Notes under the pieces: generated by a model
The model's database searches: none
Told to the model about the DNA's origin: nothing
Seen by the model: the letters and a program-made list of their open reading frames with translations, nothing else
In this document: positions 1 through 6,480 of the stretch, piece after piece
Numbering within the stretch: the stretch's first letter is position 1
Layout: every line of letters begins with the position of its first letter
Assembly (NCBI GenBank): GCA_023379355.1
Contig: JAMCUD010000040.1
Coordinates: forward strand, 1 to 11,745
Direction of reading: 5' to 3'
DNA length: 11,745 nucleotides
DNA from: Thermoplasmatota archaeon
GTDB taxonomy: Archaea > Thermoplasmatota > Thermoplasmata > Thermoplasmatales > Thermoplasmataceae
Made by a program: the position numbers and the translations under genes

Positions 1-573
1 TGCCGGTATTTTTTCTGCACTTTCTGCATTCCCAGAAGCCATGTTTCCTTTTTCCTTTACATATCTTTCATGAGTGAGAAGTTTTTTCTTTAGATTTATG
101 CCCAACCCATAACCTCCCAGATCTCCGCTTTTCCTTATGACCCTGTGGCAGGGAATTATGATCGGGACCGGATTCTTGCCGCATGCGTTTGCCACTGCCC
201 TTACTGCGTGCGGTCGGCCTATCTTTTCTGCAATCTGGCTGTATGTCATTACTGAACCGTAAGGGATTTCTCTGATCGCATCCCACACTTTCATCTGGAA
301 TTCTGTTCCATGAATATCAAGATTAAAAACCGGATCTGAACCACTCATGGTCCCCACTATTTCATCAATATATTGGCTGGGATTTTCACCTCTCCTGATG
401 TTTGCACCCGGATATTCTTCTTTAAGATATTCCTGAATTGAATCCTTTGAGGCGAGAATGGTAACCCCACAAATACCGTGGTCAGTGAAAGTTGCAATGA
501 TAGTTCCAAATCCACGTTTTCCATATGAATACATGATGTCCCGGCTTTGTTTTCCATCTTTCAAATCTTTCAT
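1..573 (-). CDS. ogt: Methylated-DNA--protein-cysteine methyltransferase (partial, 3' end off window)
   Basis: This suicidal DNA repair protein moves alkyl groups from O6-alkylguanine onto its own cysteine. The translation shows the C-terminal catalytic domain in order: FQMKVWDAIREIPYGSVMTY, a helix-turn-helix with the arginine finger in RPHAVRAVANACGKNP, the active-site PCHRV (Cys about residue 142 from the chosen start), then GDLGGYGLGI and a K..LL..E helix. A short degenerate N-terminal domain precedes it. The frame stays open to base 1; 191 codons are seen, already slightly longer than most family members (150-180), so the stop is probably close by. The visible tail after about residue 170 is polar and not family-like. 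The start is either ATG 573 or the in-frame ATG 585, which follows an in-frame TAA. I prefer 573 because a TATA-like box centres about 26 bases upstream. The function is clear; the start is uncertain. Confidence 0.93.
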   Translation of the reverse strand, partial: MKDLKDGKQSRDIMYSYGKRGFGTIIATFTDHGICGVTILASKDSIQEYLKEEYPGANIRRGENPSQYIDEIVGTMSGSDPVFNLDIHGTEFQMKVWDAIREIPYGSVMTYSQIAEKIGRPHAVRAVANACGKNPVPIIIPCHRVIRKSGDLGGYGLGINLKKKLLTHERYVKEKGNMASGNAESAEKIPA

Positions 574-593
574 GGATCTTATCATGCTGTAAG

Positions 594-605
594 ATTATTT
601 AATAA
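594..605 (-). promoter_or_regulatory. TATA-like promoter element of ogt
   Basis: On the minus strand the sequence GATTATTAAATAATC is centred about 26 bases upstream of ATG 573, the usual archaeal TATA spacing for a leaderless transcript. It lies too close to the alternative ATG 585 (about 14 bases) to serve that start. The rest of the 574-721 gap contains nothing gene-like. Confidence 0.45.
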
Positions 606-721
606 TCCTCTTTTATGTTTAATGTGCTTAATCAGTTGTTCTCACCATGGTTAAAATCGGGAATCGTTCCTCACTGGAATAGTTAATCTGCACACACCGT
701 ATACATGATCCGGGGATCTGA

Positions 722-2131
722 TTGAAAAATTCGGGTTCGAGAAAGCTGGTGCTGACGACCACTTCTATTGCGGCATTTGTTACCCCTTTCCTCTCCAGTG
801 CAATTGCATTTGCAGTTCCGCGAATTGGTGTCTCCTTTCACCTGAACTTTGTCCAGGTTGCACTAATTCCCATGGTATTCCTGATTCCCCTGGCCTCATT
901 CATGATATTATTCGGAAGGATCTCTGATAATGTCGGTAGAATAAAAGTATTCAGGATAGGCCTTGCAGTATTCAGCTTTGCCTCAATTGCCGTTTCATTT
1001 TCTTCGACCTATGCATCCCTTATTGCCATGGTATTCCTGGCAGGACTGGGATCGGCCGTTCTAAGCACAAACTCCACCGCCATAGTCAGTTATGTCTATT
1101 CCAGTGGTGGGCGTGGCTTCGCGCTGGGCATTAATGCAATGTCAGTATACCTTGGACTTACATTTGCACCTTTTCTTGGCGGTGTCCTGATAGAGTTTAC
1201 GGGCTGGAGATCAGTATTCCTCTTTTCTGGGCCATTGGGGATTGCTGATCTGGCACTTTCGGTTATCAGTATGAGAAATCTTGAGATACATGGCAAAACA
1301 ACAAGGTCCGGGATACTTGGGGCATCCTTTCTTGCAGGTGCCATAATGTCAATTACGGCCTATGTCGCACTGGGTGATGTTACAGGCTTCATAAGGTCAT
1401 TATACCTACTCCCTGTGGCTGCAGTGTTCCTGGCACTATTCGCCATTTTCGGGACTCATGGTCCCGGCGAGGCAGTTCCTGCAGAGATGCTGAAAGGAAA
1501 CAGGACATTTGCCGCTTCAAATTTCACTGCCCTGCTCAATTATCTGAGCACTTTTTCCATAGTCTTCATATTTTCAATCTATCTTCAGGTTATACTGCAC
1601 GTTAGCCCTTTTATGTCAGGTATTCTCATACTTCCTGAACCTGTACTGATGGTTGCCCTTTCACCTGTTGCAGGAAAGCTTTCCGACAGGTTCGGGTCCA
1701 GATTAATTGCGTCGGCTGGAATGGTGGTTATAGGTATTTCATTCTTTGGGCTTTATTTCATACACCCTCTTTTCAGAATAACAATTCTGTTTCTTCTTGG
1801 AACCATAGGTATAGGATTCGGGCTTTTCTCGGCACCGAACACCAACTCAGTAATGGGATCGGTTTCGAGGGATAACTCCGGAACAGCCTCCGGTTTCCTT
1901 GGCACGATGAGATTCACAGGGCAGTTGTTCAGCATTGTGCTTGCAACAATGATAATTTCAGCCTATATTCCCAGATCACTGATTGTAGGAATGTTTTCCG
2001 GGACAGTGATAACTATAACTCCGGCGTACTTCAGCAGCTTCTCCATGGGTTTCCGGACAGTTATGTTGATTTCTGCAGTCCTTAGTATTGCCGGTGCAGC
2101 AACATCTCTTCTGAAGAACAGGGGAAAATGA
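722..2131 (+). CDS. MFS transporter, DHA2 (14-TM drug:H+ antiporter) type
   Basis: This is an integral membrane exporter of the major facilitator superfamily, 469 residues, with roughly 13-14 hydrophobic segments. Visible signatures are motif A in the loop after TM2 (GRISDNVGR, residues 65-73), the motif C region of antiporters (GLTFAPFLGG, 145-154, followed by the GWRSVF turn), a second motif A copy in the C-half (GKLSDRFGSR, 318-327), and the segment FSAPNTNSVMGSV (369-381) common in DHA2 proteins. The start is TTG 722, directly after an in-frame TGA at 719-721; no later start keeps TM1 intact. A weak GGGG ribosome-binding stretch lies at 712-715. The gene is followed after 42 bases by moeA on the same strand, but a TATA-like box in that gap suggests separate transcription. 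The substrate cannot be told from sequence. Nothing ties it to molybdate or tungstate. Confidence 0.9.
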   Translation: MKNSGSRKLVLTTTSIAAFVTPFLSSAIAFAVPRIGVSFHLNFVQVALIPMVFLIPLASFMILFGRISDNVGRIKVFRIGLAVFSFASIAVSFSSTYASLIAMVFLAGLGSAVLSTNSTAIVSYVYSSGGRGFALGINAMSVYLGLTFAPFLGGVLIEFTGWRSVFLFSGPLGIADLALSVISMRNLEIHGKTTRSGILGASFLAGAIMSITAYVALGDVTGFIRSLYLLPVAAVFLALFAIFGTHGPGEAVPAEMLKGNRTFAASNFTALLNYLSTFSIVFIFSIYLQVILHVSPFMSGILILPEPVLMVALSPVAGKLSDRFGSRLIASAGMVVIGISFFGLYFIHPLFRITILFLLGTIGIGFGLFSAPNTNSVMGSVSRDNSGTASGFLGTMRFTGQLFSIVLATMIISAYIPRSLIVGMFSGTVITITPAYFSSFSMGFRTVMLISAVLSIAGAATSLLKNRGK

Positions 2132-2145
2132 CATGGAGCGATAGA

Positions 2146-2155
2146 GATTAATACT
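2146..2155 (+). promoter_or_regulatory. TATA-like element before the first moeA
   Basis: GATTAATACT is centred about 24 bases upstream of ATG 2174 in the 42-base gap after the MFS gene. This fits a leaderless transcript beginning at or near that ATG and is the main argument for 2174 over the in-frame ATG 2195. The match to a TATA consensus is only moderate. Confidence 0.35.
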
Positions 2156-2173
2156 GATCAAAAATTCAAAGTA

Positions 2174-3409
2174 ATGGGAGGGAACCGCAGAAAGATGCAT
2201 GGTTTTGACAGCCTTATGCCATTTTCAACAGCTTTGGAAAATATGAATGGAAGAAAATGGAACCAAACGGCAAAGGAGATAGCTGATGTCCGGAAATCTG
2301 CGGGGAGAATTTCTGCGGCTGATGTTTATGCGGGTGAAAATTCACCTTCATTCAACAGGAGTGCTGTGGATGGATATGCTGTTATCTCCTCAGATGTTTC
2401 AGGGGCTTCTGAATACAACTTTATAACCCTGACCGTCAAGGGTGAGATAGAGGCGGGAAAGCCCAATCCGGAATCACTTGATCATATGCAGGCATTTGAA
2501 ATATACACGGGTGGGGAGCTCCCAGACGGATCCGATGCTGTTGTTATGGCAGAATATGCAGAGAGAACAGGAAATTTTCTGAAGGTGTTCAGATCTGTCA
2601 GAAAATACGAAAATGTGTCACGTGCCGGTGAGGATATCAGCAATGGACAGAAAATAGTCGAAGCCGGTGAGATCATAAGACCTCAGCAAATAGCGGCCTG
2701 CATTGCTGTCGGCATAGAATCACTGGCAGTGTTTTCTGTACTCGGAATGGGAATAGTTTCAACAGGAAACGAGATCATGCCCGGCATGAGGGTGAGAAAC
2801 ACTACACAGCCATTGCTTCTTTCTTATTTCTCTTCCCCCTACATGAAAACTCATGATCTCGGGGTTGTTCCAGATGATTCCTCAGAAATTGAGGCATCCA
2901 TAAGAAAGGGCATCGATCTCTATGATATTCTGGTTGTGACGGGAGGAACAAGCATAGGAACATGGGATCTGGTGACGGATGTACTTGACAGGCTTGGAGA
3001 GATGGTGTTTGGTGGGGTCATGATCAGACCCGGACGCACAATATCACTGTACGATGTGAGGAATAAGCCGGTATTTTCAGTATCAGGCCTTCCAGTTGCG
3101 GCCCTGATATCCCTTGAAGCATTCCTTGGCCCTTACTTGTCAGCGCAGACTGGACTTAAACGCAGCAGGGTTGTTGTAAAGGCTGCAATGACAGAAAGGG
3201 TTGCAAACCGGGACGGCATGAGATCATACCTGCGTGTTAAGGTCAGAAATACTGAGAATGGTCTCTATGCAGATCCCCTCAGGATATCCGGATCAGGAAT
3301 ACTTTCATCACTGCTTCTTTCAAACGGAATCACGGTGATACCTGAAGACAGGGAAGGGCTTGAACAGGGAGAAATAGTGGATATTACACTCATAGGAGAT
3401 GTTTACTGA
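2174..3409 (+). CDS. moeA: MoeA-family molybdenum/tungsten cofactor protein, divergent active site
   Basis: MoeA inserts molybdate or tungstate into adenylated molybdopterin in the cytoplasm. At 411 residues it has the full MoeA length and layout: RSAVDGYAV (62-70), TGGELPDGSDAVVMAEY (112-128), the nucleotide-binding-like STGNEI (196-201), VVTGGTSIGTWDLV (254-267), and a C-terminal domain IV. Two motifs that are conserved in active MoeA and present in the next gene are altered here: KPGKP reads RPGRT (285-289), and LPGxPVSA reads VSGLPVAA (303-310). The protein may therefore have a different ligand, work as the partner of the next MoeA, or have lost activity. The start is ATG 2174; family homology begins near Met8 (ATG 2195), so the shorter form is possible. 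It overlaps the next gene by one base (TGATG), implying coupled translation. Confidence 0.9.
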   Translation: MGGNRRKMHGFDSLMPFSTALENMNGRKWNQTAKEIADVRKSAGRISAADVYAGENSPSFNRSAVDGYAVISSDVSGASEYNFITLTVKGEIEAGKPNPESLDHMQAFEIYTGGELPDGSDAVVMAEYAERTGNFLKVFRSVRKYENVSRAGEDISNGQKIVEAGEIIRPQQIAACIAVGIESLAVFSVLGMGIVSTGNEIMPGMRVRNTTQPLLLSYFSSPYMKTHDLGVVPDDSSEIEASIRKGIDLYDILVVTGGTSIGTWDLVTDVLDRLGEMVFGGVMIRPGRTISLYDVRNKPVFSVSGLPVAALISLEAFLGPYLSAQTGLKRSRVVVKAAMTERVANRDGMRSYLRVKVRNTENGLYADPLRISGSGILSSLLLSNGITVIPEDREGLEQGEIVDITLIGDVY

Positions 3410-5301
3410 TGGCACTGATATTTCACAGGCTTGTTGGACTGGAAGAGGCAAGAAGGCTTGCAGAAGAGAGATTGAACAGTATATCCGGATCAGAAAATTT
3501 AGAGGCTGTGGAAGCACAGGGAAGGGTCTTGGACAGAGACATATTTTCTGGCATCGATTCCCCGCCTTTTGACAGATCGGAAGTGGATGGCTATGCAGTT
3601 ATGTCACGTGACGTTGAGGGATCGGACCAGGAAAATCCTGTAACGCTAAGAATTGCAGGGTCGGCTTCAATAGGGGAACCGGCCCTTGAAATGCATGAAC
3701 CGGGCACATGCATAAGGATTGCTACCGGTGCCGTTATTCCCATAGGGGGAGATTCTGTTGTGATGGTTGAATATACACGCCAGAACGGGAATAAACTTGA
3801 TGTTTTCAGGTCAGTAAGCCCCGGGGAGAATATATCCCAGGCCGGATCTGATCTATCCAGGGGAGAGTTGATATTAAGGGCTGGAACCACAATTGGATCC
3901 AGGGAAATAGCCGTGCTGCATTCCGTGGGAATCCACTCTGTCAGTGTTAAAAGAAAAATGCGAATTGCCATAATTTCAACAGGCAATGAACTGGTTGAAC
4001 CGGGAAACGAACTGCTTCCCGGAAGACTATTTGAATCCAACGGTGCAGCCGTGCAGGCTGTTCTACGCCAGTATTCGGTCTTTGATGCCACGTATTATGG
4101 AATAGTGAAGGACGATCGGAATGCGATAAGGAAAACAATAAAATCAGTATCTGAAGGAAACGATGTAATCGTAACCAGTGGAAGCACATCGGCAGGGGAA
4201 GGTGACATGGTTTATGATGTACTCGCAGAGTTCCAGCCGGGAATCGTTTTCCACGGAGTGGAGGTAAAACCTGGCAAGCCCACACTCCTGTCAATGATTG
4301 GAAAAGTCCCTGTGATAGGTCTTCCCGGATTCCCTGTATCCGCACTGATGGTCTTTGACACTATATTCCTTCCTGCACTTCTCAGAGCATGCGGAAGCAG
4401 GATCAGGATAAAACAGTTATACAGTACCGTTCCTGTCAGGGTTCACCTGGCACAGGGAAAGACAAACCTTGTTCCCGTGAGCCTGATCCAGAGAGAGACT
4501 GCTGTGGCATATCCACTTCTGGGAGATTCCGGATCAGTCTCAAGGATCATGAGGTCAGATGGATATATTTCAATATATGGAAACAGGGCTTATCTCGAGG
4601 CAGGGGAGAGGGTTCCCGTGTCTCTATATTCTGACGATGTCCAGGTGCCTGACCTGACATTCATAGGAAGCCATGATATTGCCCTGGAAGCAATTTTCAG
4701 AGAGATCTCACTCAATGTCAAGGTTATAAATGTGGGTTCCACAGGTGGAATTGAAGCAATAAGGAGAGAAGAAGCAGATTTGGCTGGAGTCCATATACTC
4801 AATCCTTCCACCATGAAATACAACGATTTCTCTGGAGATACAGAACTCATGGAGAAAGCTGAAATTGTGAAAGGTTACACCAGGGATCAGGGAATACTTG
4901 TGAAACCAGGCAATCCACAAAAAATAGGATCAATTGCAGACATAGCCTCCAAAGGTATCCGGTTCGTGAACAGGAATCCCGGATCCGGAACCAGGATTCT
5001 TATAGATAGTATGCTAGCTTCTTCGGGAATCGCCGGGGAAAGCATCCCGGGATTCTCCTACGAGGTGAAGACACACTACGCAGTTGCCAATGCAATTTGG
5101 AGCGGCAGGGCAGATGCCGGGATTGCAATACGGCAGGCAGCAGTTATGTACGGTCTTGATTTCATACCTGTGGGAAAAGAGGAATACGATTTCCTTATTC
5201 TCAGGAATAGCCGGAAGAGACTCTCAACGTTTATTGAAACACTGGAAAGTGACTGGTTCAGTGAATTACTGAAGAGAGATTTCTCTGGCTACTCAAGATG
5301 A
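3409..5301 (+). CDS. moeA: MoeA fused to a C-terminal PBP-like (LysR-substrate-domain-like) domain
   Basis: This 630-residue two-domain protein should perform metal insertion into molybdopterin. Residues 1 to about 408 form a canonical MoeA: DRSEVDGYAV (55-64), ATGAVIPIGGDSVVMVEY (105-122), STGNEL (190-195), TSGSTSAGEGD (256-266), KPGKP (287-291) and LPGFPVSA (305-312). Residues about 415-615 form a PBP-like domain of the type found fused to or beside MoeA in archaea: GSHD (420-423), STGGIEAI (444-451), AGVHILNPSTMKYND (459-473), RNPGSGTR (522-529), and a tail with SGRADAGIAI and EEYDF (591-595). There is no helix-turn-helix, so it is not a transcription factor despite the LysR-like domain; binding of a small oxyanion or cofactor ligand is an inference. 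It starts at ATG 3409, sharing one base with the previous stop, and its last nine bases overlap the convergent ATPase gene. Confidence 0.93.
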   Translation: MALIFHRLVGLEEARRLAEERLNSISGSENLEAVEAQGRVLDRDIFSGIDSPPFDRSEVDGYAVMSRDVEGSDQENPVTLRIAGSASIGEPALEMHEPGTCIRIATGAVIPIGGDSVVMVEYTRQNGNKLDVFRSVSPGENISQAGSDLSRGELILRAGTTIGSREIAVLHSVGIHSVSVKRKMRIAIISTGNELVEPGNELLPGRLFESNGAAVQAVLRQYSVFDATYYGIVKDDRNAIRKTIKSVSEGNDVIVTSGSTSAGEGDMVYDVLAEFQPGIVFHGVEVKPGKPTLLSMIGKVPVIGLPGFPVSALMVFDTIFLPALLRACGSRIRIKQLYSTVPVRVHLAQGKTNLVPVSLIQRETAVAYPLLGDSGSVSRIMRSDGYISIYGNRAYLEAGERVPVSLYSDDVQVPDLTFIGSHDIALEAIFREISLNVKVINVGSTGGIEAIRREEADLAGVHILNPSTMKYNDFSGDTELMEKAEIVKGYTRDQGILVKPGNPQKIGSIADIASKGIRFVNRNPGSGTRILIDSMLASSGIAGESIPGFSYEVKTHYAVANAIWSGRADAGIAIRQAAVMYGLDFIPVGKEEYDFLILRNSRKRLSTFIETLESDWFSELLKRDFSGYSR

Positions 5302-6087
5302 ACCTATCTCCTTATGAGAAGTGCTGAAGACCTTTCTCATGGGTTCCATAACTGCCTCCACTATCTCTTCAAGAGTCCCTTTTATATCAGGGATGGAAAA
5401 ACTGTACCCCTGAATCACCTTATCCGATCTGTTCAAAATTCTTTCGTATATACTCATACCCATTTTACTGAACTCCTCCTGGATTTCATCAGCCTGAGTC
5501 AGGCTCAGTGCATCTGCCGTAGAAACCAGGAAAAATCTTGATTTTTCCATATGATCCCACACATTCTGGGCAAGTTTCTGCCATTTCTTAAGTATTAAAC
5601 CGATCTTTTCGCTCTTTATCCTGTCCCTGGCAGATATGAGAAACTTGATGTCACGTCCCAGATGATTGTAAAAGTCCCTTTCAAGTGACAGAAGGTGCAT
5701 GGTTGATGAGGATGCAGGAGTGTCCCAGACAACATAATCATACTTTCCGGAATCATGGAGACCAACTATCCTGGATATCATGAATTCCTCACCTACACCG
5801 GGGCTGCCTGCAATGTGATCAAGTATTTCAGGCCCAACGTCCGCAAATTCAGATATTATGGTATAGACCTGATCTCCATACGTGGATTTCCACTCCTGTG
5901 CTATATCTGATTCAGAGATCTCCAGGACTGTTATGTTTTTATAATCATGGGTGAAAATGTGGCGAAGAGACGGCATATAATCAGTTGAAACCAGGAGGGT
6001 CCGACCGTAATCTGCAAGAACCCTGGCGTAGGCAGCCGAAATTGTTGATTTTCCAACTCCCCCTTTTCCCACAAAAGCTTCAATCAT
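5293..6087 (-). CDS. ArsA/Get3-like P-loop ATPase, cysteine-free, role unknown
   Basis: This 264-residue cytoplasmic ATPase belongs to the deviant-Walker-A class (ParA/MinD/NifH/ArsA). It shows GKGGVGKST (7-15), a switch I region VSTDYMPSL (33-41) in the place of ArsA/Get3 STDPAHSL, SPGVGEE (95-101) resembling the ArsA PGxxE region, and a switch II WDTPASSSTMHLL (121-133) resembling DTxPTGHTLRLL. The LVSTADALSLTQADEI segment (187-202) and LNR (218-220) match the family's nucleotide-binding core. It has no cysteine, so neither an arsenite thiolate site nor the Get3 zinc CxxC can exist, and there is no membrane segment. It is shorter than most ArsA or Get3 proteins (about 300 or more). It sits between the moeA pair and moaD, with its own promoter shared divergently with moaD, suggesting a link to cofactor or AOR maturation. 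That role is inference. The family assignment is good; ParA- or CooC-like naming is an alternative. Confidence 0.85.
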   Translation of the reverse strand: MIEAFVGKGGVGKSTISAAYARVLADYGRTLLVSTDYMPSLRHIFTHDYKNITVLEISESDIAQEWKSTYGDQVYTIISEFADVGPEILDHIAGSPGVGEEFMISRIVGLHDSGKYDYVVWDTPASSSTMHLLSLERDFYNHLGRDIKFLISARDRIKSEKIGLILKKWQKLAQNVWDHMEKSRFFLVSTADALSLTQADEIQEEFSKMGMSIYERILNRSDKVIQGYSFSIPDIKGTLEEIVEAVMEPMRKVFSTSHKEIGSS

Positions 6088-6204
6088 TCCACATCATCCC
6101 GATTTAAGATATATGAAATAGCATTTTTACCAAGAAACTGATTTCTTCCAGAGAATATGAAAAACAGAAAAGAGTAAATAGGATTTTCAGATGTTTTCTG
6201 CATA
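6088..6204. promoter_or_regulatory. Divergent promoter region between the ATPase and moaD, with a central inverted repeat
   Basis: This 117-base gap serves two outward genes. For the minus-strand ATPase, CATATATCTTA (about 6107-6116) centres about 25 bases from ATG 6087. For moaD, GAGTAAATA (6172-6180) centres about 28 bases from ATG 6205. Both spacings fit leaderless archaeal transcripts, and neither start has a Shine-Dalgarno sequence. Between the two boxes an inverted repeat with 6-base arms, AAGAAA-ctga-TTTCTT (6132-6147), could bind a shared regulator. The boxes are seen directly; regulation is inferred. Confidence 0.55.
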
Positions 6205-6480
6205 ATGATCACGGTAAAATATTATGCTAACCTGAGACAGATAACCGGCATTAAGGAGGACTCCATGAATTATGAGAATGCCACGGTGGGACAGGTTGTT
6301 GATTCCCTTTGCGACCGTTATGGTGAACCTTTCCGGAAACTGATGCTTGAGGATGGCAGACTGAGGGGAAATGTTATTATTCTCGTAAACGGCCTCAACG
6401 TCATATTCGGAAAAGGGCTTGATGAAAACATCAGGAGCGGAGATTCTGTGGATATATTCCCACCGGTGGCCGGAGGCTGA
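6205..6480 (+). CDS. moaD: MoaD/ThiS-family ubiquitin-like sulfur carrier protein
   Basis: This is a small (91-residue) beta-grasp sulfur carrier. It opens with ITVKYYANLRQITG, the typical first strand and turn of MoaD, and has the middle segment NVIILVNGLNV (56-66), the SGDSVDIFPPVAGG strand and the obligatory C-terminal Gly-Gly (90-91). An E1-like enzyme activates that end and loads it as a thiocarboxylate, which supplies dithiolene sulfur for molybdopterin. No E1 (MoeB) or MoaE lies in the window. MoaD-like genes beside AOR genes are a known arrangement in AOR gene clusters, so it may be dedicated to the tungsten cofactor of the neighbour. The stop (6478-6480) is directly followed by the AOR stop codon on the opposite strand, with no base between the genes. 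Expression is probably leaderless from the TATA-like box at 6172-6180. Confidence 0.92.
   Translation: MITVKYYANLRQITGIKEDSMNYENATVGQVVDSLCDRYGEPFRKLMLEDGRLRGNVIILVNGLNVIFGKGLDENIRSGDSVDIFPPVAGG

Noticed and set aside
722..2131. MFS gene as a molybdate or tungstate permease of the locus
   Set aside because: Its motifs are those of drug:H+ antiporters, and the locus already has a dedicated ABC importer.
3591..4091. Open frame of 166 codons on the minus strand
   Set aside because: It lies wholly inside the moeA-PBP gene on the opposite strand, has no recognisable domain and mirrors the codon pattern of the real gene.
3947..4345. Open frame of 132 codons on the minus strand
   Set aside because: Antisense to the same MoeA gene; composition rich in Leu, Pro, Arg and His as expected for a non-coding frame.
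4651..5298. LysR-type transcriptional regulator
   Set aside because: The domain resembles the substrate-binding part only; it is fused to MoeA and there is no helix-turn-helix.
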